From contig CAJTXP010000046.1 in the NCBI GenBank assembly GCA_910583615.1, positions 1-30,513 of the forward strand: 30,513 bases of DNA. The letters are read 5' to 3'. The translations under genes and the position numbers were made by a program. The notes under the pieces are model-generated. The model worked only from the letters and a program-made list of their open reading frames with translations. It was not told the origin of the DNA and did no database searches. Of this stretch, positions 7,068 to 14,993 are shown in pieces. Positions within the stretch are counted from its first letter, which is position 1. The number at the start of each line of letters is the position of its first letter. Source of the DNA: an uncultured Lachnospiraceae bacterium (GTDB taxonomy: Bacteria > Bacillota > Clostridia > Lachnospirales > Lachnospiraceae).

Positions 7068-8570
7068 ATGTATGCAACTTTCTGGTCCCTGGTACCGCCT
7101 CTTGTGGCGATCATCCTTGCGCTGATCACCAAAGAAGTCTACAGTTCCCTGTTTATCGGAATCATAACGGCGGCACTTTTTATCACAAACTTTGACGTGG
7201 TATCTGCGTATACGACCATGTTCAACGACGGGTTCATCGCCTCCCTGTCTGACAGTGGACACGTGGGCATCCTGATCTTCCTGGTCATCCTCGGAACCAT
7301 TGTCGTCCTCATGAACAAAGCCGGAGGCTCTGCTGCCTATGGAAAATGGGCGCAGGAGAAGATTAAAAGCCGCAAAGGCACTCTGCTGGCGACCTTTGCT
7401 CTGGGCGCACTGATCTTCGTCGATGATTATTTCAACTGCCTGACCGTGGGAAGCGTCATGCGCCCGGTGACGGACAAGCACAATGTATCCCGTGCAAAAC
7501 TGGCCTATCTCATTGACGCCACTGCGGCTCCGGTCTGCATGATCGCACCGATCTCTTCCTGGGCCGCCGCTGTAGCCGGCGTGGTGGAGGGAACTGACGG
7601 ACTGACGTTGTTCATCAGCGCCATTCCCTATAACCTGTATTCCCTGCTTACCATTGCGACTATTATCATCATCTCCTGTTTTGACATTGATTTCGGACTG
7701 ATGAAAAAGCATGAGGATAACGCAAAAAAAGGAGATCTTTTTACCTCAGGCGAAAAAGTCGCTGATGACGGCGCTTTTGATGCCGTATCTGATAAGGGAC
7801 GGGTCATTGATCTGGCATTCCCGGTTATTGTTCTGATTATCGCCTGCATCGTTGGCATGATCTACACCGGAGGTTTCTTTGACGGCGAGAGCTTCGTGAA
7901 TTCCTTCGCTAACTGTGATGCGCCCACCGGTCTTTCCATGGGTTCCGTGGCGGCGCTTCTGATCACGGTCGTTTTCTATATGAGCCGAAAAGTACTGACT
8001 TTTAAAAACTGTATGGAATCATTTCCGGAAGGCTTCAAAGCCATGATCAGTCCGATCCTGATTCTGACTTTCGCATGGACGCTGTCCGGACTGACCGGCA
8101 ATCTGGGCGCGGCAGAATATGTCAGCGGCATCTTTGAAGGAAGCGCAGCCGGTCTGACCGGCATGCTCCCGGCTATTGTATTCCTGGTTGCGATTTTCCT
8201 GGCGTTCTCCACCGGTACCTCCTGGGGAACTTTCGGAATTCTGCTTCCCATCGTCGTTGGCATCCATCTTCCCGGCAACCTGCAGATTATCACGATTGCA
8301 GCATGTCTGGCAGGTGCAGTCTGCGGAGACCACTGCTCTCCCATCTCAGATACAACGATTATGGCGTCTGCAGGAGCGCAGTGCGACCACATCAACCATG
8401 TGTCAACCCAGCTGCCCTACGCGCTTCTGGTCGCCGCAGTTTCTTTTGTAGGATACTGCATGGCAGGCTTCATCCAGAACGCATGGATCATCCTGATCAT
8501 CTCACTGATCCTGCTCTGTGCCGTCCTGTTTGCCATTAAAAAGTTTCTGGTAATACCAGAAGAAGCGTAA
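7068..8570 (+). CDS. NhaC-family transporter, probable lysine transporter
   Basis: A 500-residue polytopic membrane protein of the NhaC Na+/H+ antiporter family with about twelve hydrophobic segments. Family-typical motifs include DDYFNCLTVGSVMRPVTDKH in the first half and TGTSWGTFGILLP and CGDHCSPISDTTIMAS in the second. The ATG at 7068 has GGTGGGA 7 bases upstream; the frame stays open to 6816 but that part is the riboswitch. Several NhaC-family genes behind lysine riboswitches have been proposed to be lysine transporters (the LysW group of comparative genomics), and the riboswitch here supports that over a simple sodium/proton antiporter. Direction of transport is not shown; repression by lysine favours uptake. 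A strong bidirectional stem-loop follows the stop. Confidence 0.88.
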   Translation: MYATFWSLVPPLVAIILALITKEVYSSLFIGIITAALFITNFDVVSAYTTMFNDGFIASLSDSGHVGILIFLVILGTIVVLMNKAGGSAAYGKWAQEKIKSRKGTLLATFALGALIFVDDYFNCLTVGSVMRPVTDKHNVSRAKLAYLIDATAAPVCMIAPISSWAAAVAGVVEGTDGLTLFISAIPYNLYSLLTIATIIIISCFDIDFGLMKKHEDNAKKGDLFTSGEKVADDGAFDAVSDKGRVIDLAFPVIVLIIACIVGMIYTGGFFDGESFVNSFANCDAPTGLSMGSVAALLITVVFYMSRKVLTFKNCMESFPEGFKAMISPILILTFAWTLSGLTGNLGAAEYVSGIFEGSAAGLTGMLPAIVFLVAIFLAFSTGTSWGTFGILLPIVVGIHLPGNLQIITIAACLAGAVCGDHCSPISDTTIMASAGAQCDHINHVSTQLPYALLVAAVSFVGYCMAGFIQNAWIILIISLILLCAVLFAIKKFLVIPEEA

Positions 8571-8583
8571 ATCGTACAAAACA

Positions 8584-8680
8584 AGGGGCTGCTGCAAATG
8601 TATCGCTGTCCGTGTTCTTCATTGGTATAGTAGTATGAACACGGACAGGATCCCGTTTTGCAACAGCCTCTTTTGCTTTG
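8584..8680. terminator. Bidirectional terminator-like stem-loop
   Basis: Outer arms AGGGGCTGCTGCAAA (8584-8598) and TTTTGCAACAGCCTCT (8656-8671), with inner perfect 12-base arms CTGTCCGTGTTC (8606-8617) and GAACACGGACAG (8637-8648). The plus side is followed by TTTTGCTTT. It lies between the convergent NhaC-family and nrdG genes. The GGGGCTGCTGCAAA outer arm recurs near 18538 and 19365. Confidence 0.65.
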
Positions 8681-8705
8681 GGCTATCTGTTTATATTCCT
8701 TTCTG

Positions 8706-9245
8706 TCAAAAAGACAGATCTTCATATTCGCTCCGAAACAGCACCACTTCTCCTCTTTCCCTGGTTTTTTCAAGATCAATGACCCGCTGATTTGCACTTC
8801 CCCGGTAGGGCAGCGTCAGATCCCGTTCTTCCATCATAAAAGGACCATCCACCAGAACATCTGCCAGCATAAGAAGCCTCTGCACTTCCGGCTCATGGGA
8901 ATTCGCAAGCTGTTCATACAGATATCCTGTGTAGATCATCAGATGCTTTCCCATCTTTTTCACTCCCTCGGCCACCGGTACCAGCGCTTTCGCCTGTACA
9001 AACGGTTCCCCTCCGGAAAAGGTAACGCCGGACGCCAGCGGATTTCCTGCGATCTGCGTCAGGATCTCCTGCACATCCGCCTCCCTTCCTCCTTCTGGGT
9101 CATGCGTCTGAGGATTATGGCATCCCGGACAGCGGTGCGGGCATCCCTGCGTAAAGATCACGCAGCGGATGCCCGGTCCGTCCACAATAGAGTCCTGCTG
9201 GATTCCTGCTATGCGAAGCATTTCAGGACAGGGTGTGTTTGACAC
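8706..9245 (-). CDS. nrdG: Anaerobic ribonucleotide reductase activating enzyme (radical SAM)
   Basis: NrdG uses S-adenosylmethionine and a 4Fe-4S cluster to put the glycyl radical on class III ribonucleotide reductase. The cluster motif is GCPHRCPGC (CX3CX2C) near the N-terminus, following DGPGIRCVIF; GVTFSGGEPF is the SAM-contacting GGEP motif. The GTG at 9245 has GGAGG 9 bases upstream and gives 179 residues. An alternative ATG at 9221 starts one base after the stop of the glycyl-radical peptide gene and gives the usual family N-terminus. Either way translation is coupled to that small gene, which overlaps it or abuts it. Third gene of the nrdD operon. Start uncertain, identity firm. Confidence 0.92.
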   Translation of the reverse strand: MSNTPCPEMLRIAGIQQDSIVDGPGIRCVIFTQGCPHRCPGCHNPQTHDPEGGREADVQEILTQIAGNPLASGVTFSGGEPFVQAKALVPVAEGVKKMGKHLMIYTGYLYEQLANSHEPEVQRLLMLADVLVDGPFMMEERDLTLPYRGSANQRVIDLEKTRERGEVVLFRSEYEDLSF

Positions 9246-9381
9246 GATCTCTTTCCTCCGCCCGTTTCGCATTGTTAAACCGGTCCGTGGTCCCTACCAG
9301 ATACCCTGTAATTCTCCTGATCCGGTCAAAACCAACATTCTCTCCTACCTGTCCATTCTCCGGCAATACTTTTCCTGCCAT
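9223..9381 (-). CDS. Stand-alone glycyl-radical domain of class III ribonucleotide reductase (52 residues)
   Basis: A small gene between nrdD and nrdG. Its product contains FDRIRRITGYLVGTTDRF, matching the glycyl-radical signature of NrdD (R-[IVT]-x-G-Y-x-[GACV]), with the radical Gly at residue 26. It then ends with NNAKRAEERDRVKH, a segment normally found at the extreme C-terminus of full-length NrdD. The large NrdD next to it ends after its zinc-binding cysteines and lacks this segment. AAGGAGG stands 9 bases before the ATG, so it is a real translation unit and not just the tail of a frameshifted nrdD; the two frames are 80 bases apart with stops between. It overlaps the likely nrdG start. 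Probable role: supplies the radical-bearing loop to NrdD as a separate subunit, comparable in principle to YfiD/GrcA for pyruvate formate-lyase. Function is inference. Confidence 0.85.
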   Translation of the reverse strand: MAGKVLPENGQVGENVGFDRIRRITGYLVGTTDRFNNAKRAEERDRVKHTLS

Positions 9382-9460
9382 CTCCAATACCTCCTTAAAA
9401 ATATTTCATCTGTGTCTTCTCAAAACCGCCTTACAGGCATCAGCCTGACACATACGTAAT

Positions 9461-11776
9461 TCAGTGATTCGCATCCATATAAACCGGCACGTCCGGATAC
9501 TTCTTCCGGAGTTCATTCAGCCGTTCAACAGTAACCGCTTCTCCTTCTCTTCTGCCGCAGCGCGGACATATCTCGTCGATGACGCCTGTATAACCGCACA
9601 CCGGATCCCGGTCCACCGGATGGTTCACCGATCCATAACCGATGCCGCTCTCCTTCATACAGCGGATGATCGCCTCAAAAGCCTCCGGATTCTTCGCCGT
9701 ATCTCCGTCCAGCTCCACATAGCTGATATGCCCCGCATTGGTCAGCGCATGATAAGGCGCTTCGATCCGGATCTTTTCAAAAGCGCTGATCGGATAATAA
9801 ACCGGCACGTGAAAGGAATTGGTATAATATTCCCGGTCCGTCACGCCTGGAATCTTCCCGAACCGTTTCTGATCGATTCTTACGAATCTCCCGGAAAGTC
9901 CCTCTGCCGGCGTAGCCAGCAGGGTAAAATTAAGGCCTGTCTCCTCCGACTTCCGATCCATATAATCCCGCATATGAGAAATGATCTCGTAACCCAGCTT
10001 CCGGCTCTCCTCACATTCTCCGTGGTGCTTCCCGGTCAGCGCCACCAGCGTCTCCGCAAGACCGATAAAACCGACGCTTAAGGTTCCGTTCTTCAGGATC
10101 TCTCCCACCTGATCATGGACCCCCAGCGCATCAGAACCCATCCATATTCCCTGTCCCATCAAAAACGGATAGTTCTTCACCGTTTTCTTCTGCTGAATTC
10201 CAAAGCGGTGCAGAAGCTGCCTGCAGCAAAGATCAAGGCGCTTATCCAGTTCTGCATAAAATACTTCCATATCCTTATGCGCTCTGATCCCAAGCCTTGG
10301 CAGATTGATGGAAGTAAAACTCAAATTTCCTCTTCCGCAGGTCACTTCCTGTTCCGGGTCATAATGATTCCCCATGACCCGGGTCCGGCACCCCATATAG
10401 GCGATTTCCGTATTGTAGTCCCCTTCTTTATAATACTGCAGATTAAACGGAGCATCTATAAAACTGAAATTCGGAAACAGACGCTTCGCCGACACCTTGA
10501 TGGCAAGCCGAAACAGATCATAGTTTGGATCTCCTGGATTGTAATTGATTCCTTCTTTCACCTTGAAGATCTGTACCGGAAAAATGGCAGTCTCTCCGTT
10601 GCCAAGTCCGATATCCGTAACTTTAAGCAGATTTCGGACAGCCATACGGGCTTCTTTCGATGTGCAGGTTCCATAATTGATAGAACTGAACGGTACCTGC
10701 GCGCCTGCTCTGGAATTCATCGTATTCAGGTTATGGATCAGGGATTCCATCGCCTGATAAGTTGCCATATCCGCCTCTTTCATGGCGATCCGGATGGAAG
10801 TCCGGTGACACCTTCTGATATCTTCTTCCTCTGGTATCTCCCGAAGCCATGCTGTTCCGCATTCTGTAAACCACTGCACAAAATGTTCTTCACAGGCATC
10901 AATGTTCTCCATGTTGATCCGCTCCGGCATGGCACCTTTAAGCGCCTGACGAAACTCATCCTCGAGAACCGTTTCACAGTCATGCTCCAGCCAGAAATAC
11001 CGCTGAACGGCATCGTAATATTCCTTCCGGAATGTACATGCCACACCTTCTGCCATGGCATAATCAAAATTGGGAACCGACTGTCCCCCATGCATCTCAT
11101 TCTGGTTTGCCTGAATTGCAATGCAGGCAAGCGCCGCATAGCTGGCAATGGATCTGGGCTGCCGGATATAACCGTGTCCCGTGGAAAAACCGTCCCTGAA
11201 CAGTTTAATCAGATCAATCTGGCAGCAGGTCTCCGTCAGCATGTAAAAGTCTTTATCATGAATATGGATGTCCCCATTAATATGCGCTGCCGCAATGTCC
11301 TTGGGAAGGATATAGTTGTCCACAAAATAATTCGCGCCTTCCGACCCGTATTTCAGCATGGTTCCCATGGAAGTATCTGCATCAATATTTGCATTCTCAC
11401 GCTTGATATCCGCATCCGCCGCACTGGTAAACGTAAGCTCCTGATAAATCTTTACCAGATCTGCTTCCGTCTTGCGCACCTTCGTATGTTCCGCACGATA
11501 CAGAATATATGCTTTGGCAGTTCTGGCAAAGCCATTTTCGATCAGCTTCTCCTCCACAAGATCCTGGATCTGCTCTACATTCGGCGTCTTCCCCTCCGGA
11601 ATCGCTTCCACCACTGCATCTACAAGTTTTTCAAACTGATATGGTGCGATCGCTTCCACCCTGGCCGCTTCATTGGCTTTTCGGATTGCATCTCTGATTT
11701 TCTTCACATCAAAAGCTACAGGCATTCCGTTCCGCTTTTTAATTACCTCCGGACATACAATGATGTTCCCACTCAT
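9461..11776 (-). CDS. nrdD: Anaerobic ribonucleoside-triphosphate reductase, large subunit without its glycyl-radical tail
   Basis: 771 residues. An N-terminal ATP-cone (about 10-95, KKRNGMPVAFDVKKIRDAIRKA) for allosteric control is followed by the ten-stranded reductase barrel. Candidate active-site cysteines lie in LTETCCQIDL and SINYGTCTSK. A zinc-binding region (CGYTGVIDEICPRCGRRE) is near the C-terminus. Full-length class III enzymes then carry the glycyl-radical loop; here the chain ends in a charged helix-like tail (ERLNELRKKYPDVPVYMD) and the radical motif is in the following small gene. It reduces NTPs to dNTPs without oxygen. The ATG has GGAGGAG upstream. Two NrdR boxes and a promoter lie 120-155 bases upstream. 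Operon: nrdD, glycyl peptide, nrdG. Confidence 0.95.
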   Translation of the reverse strand: MSGNIIVCPEVIKKRNGMPVAFDVKKIRDAIRKANEAARVEAIAPYQFEKLVDAVVEAIPEGKTPNVEQIQDLVEEKLIENGFARTAKAYILYRAEHTKVRKTEADLVKIYQELTFTSAADADIKRENANIDADTSMGTMLKYGSEGANYFVDNYILPKDIAAAHINGDIHIHDKDFYMLTETCCQIDLIKLFRDGFSTGHGYIRQPRSIASYAALACIAIQANQNEMHGGQSVPNFDYAMAEGVACTFRKEYYDAVQRYFWLEHDCETVLEDEFRQALKGAMPERINMENIDACEEHFVQWFTECGTAWLREIPEEEDIRRCHRTSIRIAMKEADMATYQAMESLIHNLNTMNSRAGAQVPFSSINYGTCTSKEARMAVRNLLKVTDIGLGNGETAIFPVQIFKVKEGINYNPGDPNYDLFRLAIKVSAKRLFPNFSFIDAPFNLQYYKEGDYNTEIAYMGCRTRVMGNHYDPEQEVTCGRGNLSFTSINLPRLGIRAHKDMEVFYAELDKRLDLCCRQLLHRFGIQQKKTVKNYPFLMGQGIWMGSDALGVHDQVGEILKNGTLSVGFIGLAETLVALTGKHHGECEESRKLGYEIISHMRDYMDRKSEETGLNFTLLATPAEGLSGRFVRIDQKRFGKIPGVTDREYYTNSFHVPVYYPISAFEKIRIEAPYHALTNAGHISYVELDGDTAKNPEAFEAIIRCMKESGIGYGSVNHPVDRDPVCGYTGVIDEICPRCGRREGEAVTVERLNELRKKYPDVPVYMDANH

Positions 11777-11862
11777 CCTTACTCCTCCATGAAACCTCCG
11801 TATCCGCCTTTTTCAGTGTCTCTGCATCTGAAGAAGCCCTTATTCTCTGCGCCGATACGGCA

Positions 11863-11909
11863 TAACTATATCTGGTACTTTTTATTTTTCCCTGCGCTAA
11901 ATATAGTAT
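11863..11909. promoter_or_regulatory. Tandem NrdR boxes
   Basis: Two 16-base sites fit the NrdR consensus (acaCwAtATaTwGtgt): 11863-11878 with core CTATATCTGGT, and 11894-11909 with core CTAAATATAGT. Their centres are 31 bases (about three helical turns) apart, the usual spacing for NrdR pairs. The upstream box overlaps the -10 of the nrdD promoter. The ATP-sensing repressor NrdR should therefore control this operon; nrdR itself is not in the window. Confidence 0.75.
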
Positions 11910-11931
11910 CACTAACTGGGCAAAGATGCAA
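11903..11931 (-). promoter_or_regulatory. nrdD promoter
   Basis: Minus strand: TTGCAT (11926-11931), 17 bases, TACTAT (11903-11908). The -10 lies within the upstream NrdR box. Confidence 0.55.
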
Positions 11932-11954
11932 GAACATTTTTTGTGTTCCTCCTC

Positions 11955-12007
11955 TATATGGTTACGGTTCACGGGTGGTCTGCGCCCCGTAAACCGTAAC
12001 TCTATAT
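11955..12007. repeat. Short palindromic repeat (mini copy of the dispersed family)
   Basis: GGTTACGGTT (11960-11969) pairs with AACCGTAAC (11992-12000); inside, ACGGG (11971-11975) pairs with CCCGT (11986-11990), and CTATAT flanks both sides. Reading from the left, GGTTCACGGGTGGTCTGCGCC is nearly the same as the end of the large repeat at 18299-18332. It immediately follows the yitT stop and could end that transcript. Confidence 0.6.
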
Positions 12008-12865
12008 GCTCTCTTCGAAAAAATCCTTGTATCCTTCTCCGTAAATCTCATTGGCGCTCGTAACAATCAGAAATGCAGACGCATCCTCCTGTTTCACCGT
12101 TTCTTCCACCCTGGGCGCCAGCTGTTTGCGCACGACGCAGAAGATCACATCTTTCTCTTCTCTCGTCCATCCGCCCCTTCCTTTCAGATAGGTCACTCCT
12201 GCATTAACCTCTTCCATGAGCCGCCTGCCAACCTCCGCCGGCTTTTTAGTTACAATATAGATCATTCTCGCCTCGTCTCCGCCATAGAGGATATAATCCA
12301 GCGTTCTCCCGGTAATCAGTACGGCAATCAAAGCATACAATGCAATATTCAGGTCTCTGAAAATAAATCCGGACACTGCAACAATGGTCATGTCGATACA
12401 CTGGAATAAAAATCCGGTTTTCAAATGTCTGTATTTCAGGCGGATAATCTTCACAATAATATCCATTCCCCCGGTGGTAGCCCCTGACCGGAAAATAAGC
12501 CCGACTCCTGTCGCAATCAGAACGCCGCCGGCAAGAGCTGCCAGAAGCGGATCTGAAGTCAGAGCGCTGTAAACCGATGTCAGATTCGTGAAAAAAGAAG
12601 TCATCACAATGGCGTAGGCCGTACGGATCATAAACCGCCAGCCGAATTTCCAGATTCCCAGCAGGATCAACGGTATATTCAGGAGCAGATACAGCGTGCC
12701 TGTCTCAATATGAGAGATCCGGTTCAGGATTACTGCGATACCGGTGACTCCTCCAGGAGCCAGATTATTAGGATCCAGAAACAGACTGATCCCTGCAGCA
12801 TAAATCCCTGACGCGATACATATGATAAGCAAATCTTTTATGGTATGAATCCATGTTTTTTTCAT
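12002..12865 (-). CDS. YitT family membrane protein
   Basis: 287 residues. Five or so hydrophobic segments fill the first 190 residues, beginning with DLLIICIASGIYAAGISLFL. A repeated NNLAPGGVTGIAVIL / SGATTGGMDIIVKII pattern is typical of the YitT_membrane domain. The soluble C-terminal 90 residues (starting near ARMIYIVTKKP) are the DUF2179 domain, a small ferredoxin-like, possibly ligand-binding module. The family is widespread in Firmicutes; transport has been suggested but no substrate is established. GGGAGC precedes the ATG. It lies 31 bases after miaB with no terminator, so it is probably co-transcribed. The palindrome at 11955 follows. Confidence 0.88.
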   Translation of the reverse strand: MKKTWIHTIKDLLIICIASGIYAAGISLFLDPNNLAPGGVTGIAVILNRISHIETGTLYLLLNIPLILLGIWKFGWRFMIRTAYAIVMTSFFTNLTSVYSALTSDPLLAALAGGVLIATGVGLIFRSGATTGGMDIIVKIIRLKYRHLKTGFLFQCIDMTIVAVSGFIFRDLNIALYALIAVLITGRTLDYILYGGDEARMIYIVTKKPAEVGRRLMEEVNAGVTYLKGRGGWTREEKDVIFCVVRKQLAPRVEETVKQEDASAFLIVTSANEIYGEGYKDFFEESI

Positions 12866-12896
12866 TCCGGCTCCCTTTCTGAACCTGACATGTGTT

Positions 12897-14348
12897 TTAT
12901 ATCTCTGTCAGACTTCCCATATAATAAAATCCCCGGCATTCATCCAGACGGACAAGCAGAATCTGCCCGATCATGGATGCGTCTCCAGGAAAATGCACGA
13001 TATGGTTGTTTCCAAGCCGTCCGGTCATATATCCTTTCATCTGCCGGTTCAGCTCTTCCACCAGCACCAGCTGCTTTGTTCCGGTAAAACGTTCCGCCAT
13101 CTCTTTCGAAATATCCTGTACTTCTTTCAGCAGCCGGTCAAAGCGGTCCTTTACCACATCCTCCGGAACCTGATCCTTCATGGATGCAGCCGGCGTGCCG
13201 GTCCGTTTGCTGTAGATAAAAGTAAAAGCGCTGTCATAACGGACCCTGCGCACCACATCCAGCGTCTCCTGAAAATCCTCCTCCGTTTCTCCGGGAAATC
13301 CCACAATGATATCCGTAGTCAGCGCAATATCCGGAATCGCCTTCCGTATTTTTTCCGCCAGCTCTACATACTGTTCCTTCGTGTATTTTCGGTTCATGAC
13401 GTTCAGGACCTTACTGCTCCCGGACTGAAGCGGCAGATGCAGATGTCTGCAGATTTTCTTCGATTCCGCCATCACCTGAATCAGTTCCTCCGACAGATCC
13501 TTGGGATGAGAAGTCATAAAACGAATCCTTTCAAGTCCCTCTATCTTCTCCACTTCCTGCAAAAGCCGGGCAAAAGTCATGGGTTCCTGAAGATTTTTCC
13601 CATAAGAATTCACATTCTGTCCCAGAAGCATGATCTCTGACACGCCGTCCTTTACAAGTCCTTTGATCTCCTTTATGATGTCCTTTGCCTCCCGGCTCCG
13701 CTCCCGTCCTCTTACATAAGGCACAATACAGTAACTGCAGAAATTATTGCAGCCAAACATGATATTAACGCCTGACTTGAACGGATATTTCCGTTCTATG
13801 GGAAGTTCTTCCACGATCCGGTCCGTATCGTTCCAGATATCAATCGTCATCCGGTCTGACGAAAGAACCGTCCAGAGAAGCTCCGCAAATTTATAGATAT
13901 TGTGAGTTCCGAAGATCAGGTCTACGAACCGGTAACTTTTCTGAAGCTTTTCCACCACGGACGGCTCCTGCATCATGCAGCCGCAGAGCGCGATCTTCAT
14001 ATTCGGGTTCTTTTTCTTATAGCCATGCAGGACTCCCAGACGCCCGTAGACCTTCAGATTGGCGTTTTCCCGAACCGTACAGGTATTGTAGATCACAAAA
14101 TCCGCATCCTCGCTCTCCGTCTCCTCATACCCGATCTCCCGGAGCACGCCCCGAAGCTTCTCAGAATCCCGGGCATTCATTTGACAGCCCATATTGACTA
14201 CGCAGGATTTGGGCAGGCGTTTGTTTTTCCGCTCAAACGTCCGAACCCACTCCCGGCACTTTGCCATAAAGTAATATTGTCTGTCAGGTTCTTCCGTAGG
14301 GGGCCCTGCATTAACGTCTATTTTATCTAAATCAATTTCATTATACAT
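12897..14348 (-). CDS. miaB: tRNA-2-methylthio-N6-dimethylallyladenosine synthase
   Basis: 483 residues. MiaB adds a methylthio group to i6A37 of tRNAs that read UNN codons. The N-terminal UPF0004 domain has its three cluster cysteines at 55 (GCQMNARDSE), 90 (NTCTVRENA) and 124 (GCM). The radical-SAM cluster motif is GCNNFCSYC (CX3CX2C, about residue 200) followed by IVPYVRGRERSR. A TRAM RNA-binding domain fills the last 65 residues. Full length for the family. The ribosome site is weak (AAGAGA). Residues 20-55 have a diverged second copy at 14994-15113, so the 5' end of this gene looks like one side of a recombination junction. Operon with yitT. Confidence 0.95.
   Translation of the reverse strand: MYNEIDLDKIDVNAGPPTEEPDRQYYFMAKCREWVRTFERKNKRLPKSCVVNMGCQMNARDSEKLRGVLREIGYEETESEDADFVIYNTCTVRENANLKVYGRLGVLHGYKKKNPNMKIALCGCMMQEPSVVEKLQKSYRFVDLIFGTHNIYKFAELLWTVLSSDRMTIDIWNDTDRIVEELPIERKYPFKSGVNIMFGCNNFCSYCIVPYVRGRERSREAKDIIKEIKGLVKDGVSEIMLLGQNVNSYGKNLQEPMTFARLLQEVEKIEGLERIRFMTSHPKDLSEELIQVMAESKKICRHLHLPLQSGSSKVLNVMNRKYTKEQYVELAEKIRKAIPDIALTTDIIVGFPGETEEDFQETLDVVRRVRYDSAFTFIYSKRTGTPAASMKDQVPEDVVKDRFDRLLKEVQDISKEMAERFTGTKQLVLVEELNRQMKGYMTGRLGNNHIVHFPGDASMIGQILLVRLDECRGFYYMGSLTEI
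14240..14298. repeat. Direct repeat, copy 1 (inside the 5' end of miaB)
   Basis: TCCGAACCCACTCCCGGCA at 14240-14258 is repeated exactly at 15062-15080, and similarity continues for about 40 more bases (TTGCCA, TATTGTCTG, GGTTC in both). The copies are 822 bases apart, in the same orientation, and bracket the AT-rich 174-residue gene. Confidence 0.75.
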
Positions 14349-14417
14349 TTCTCTTGACTTTCTACCCTTTCTATCATATAATTTCTACTAAAGAAGCGGG
14401 TTTTTTACCGTACAGCT

Positions 14418-14942
14418 CTATGGCTCAAGCGGGGTGCTCGTTTCTTTTTTTATGTTTATAATGTCATACAAATACAGCTTCCTGTTCTCTGAATGTCTTA
14501 TTACCAATTCGACATGAAACACATTATATCGCAAAACATCATTATTTTCATCAAAAACAGGAATTGCAAATCTGGAATCATACCGATACCAGCCATATTT
14601 TGCATTTTTATCATGTTTCTTTTCCAAATTTTCCTGAAATCTTCTGTTTTGTGCAATTTCTATCATCTCTGGAATTCCTTGCGCGGCATTTGCTTTTGCC
14701 TTTGCCAACGCTCCTTTTAATTTTGCAGTATACTCCGAACCTGAATATTCATCAGGCAGATCACTGCCAATATAGATAATTTCTTTACTCTCGGCAATCT
14801 CTATGAATTCACCAACATATTGTTTTAAATATTGCTCGACATCGTCCCAATCTATATTTCTTTTTCCTTTAAAACGAATATCATTTATAATAACAATCTG
14901 ATTTCCATTTACATCTTTTATAACACTTATGTTTCTTTCCAT
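14418..14942 (-). CDS. Unrecognised protein resembling phage-associated polymorphic-toxin (PBECR/LPD-like) domains
   Basis: 174 residues, hydrophilic, no signal or membrane segment. The C-terminal half (KYGWYRYDSRFAIPVFDENN, then RYNVFHVELVIRH and KLYLYDIINIKKE) is a pattern I associate with nuclease-like domains found at the ends of phage head-morphogenesis and polyvalent proteins in Lachnospiraceae. Candidate catalytic residues are the Tyr/Arg in WYRYDSR and the His residues of VFHVELVIRH. This assignment is from memory of sequence style, not from a search. The ATG at 14942 is preferred to an upstream TTG at 14981; its ribosome site is poor (GAG 8 bases upstream). It is clearly more AT-rich than its neighbours and lies between the two miaB 5'-end copies, which points to insertion. 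A weakly translated or silent cargo gene is possible. Confidence 0.55.
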   Translation of the reverse strand: MERNISVIKDVNGNQIVIINDIRFKGKRNIDWDDVEQYLKQYVGEFIEIAESKEIIYIGSDLPDEYSGSEYTAKLKGALAKAKANAAQGIPEMIEIAQNRRFQENLEKKHDKNAKYGWYRYDSRFAIPVFDENNDVLRYNVFHVELVIRHSENRKLYLYDIINIKKETSTPLEP

Positions 14943-14993
14943 AATCTGCTCTTTATCCGCTCTCCTTTCATAGCCTTTCAAAATCCTGCTTAC

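Noticed and set aside
10115..11992. 625-codon open frame on the plus strand
   Set aside because: It is exactly antisense to nrdD, lacks a ribosome site and family motifs, and arises from codon bias in the real gene.
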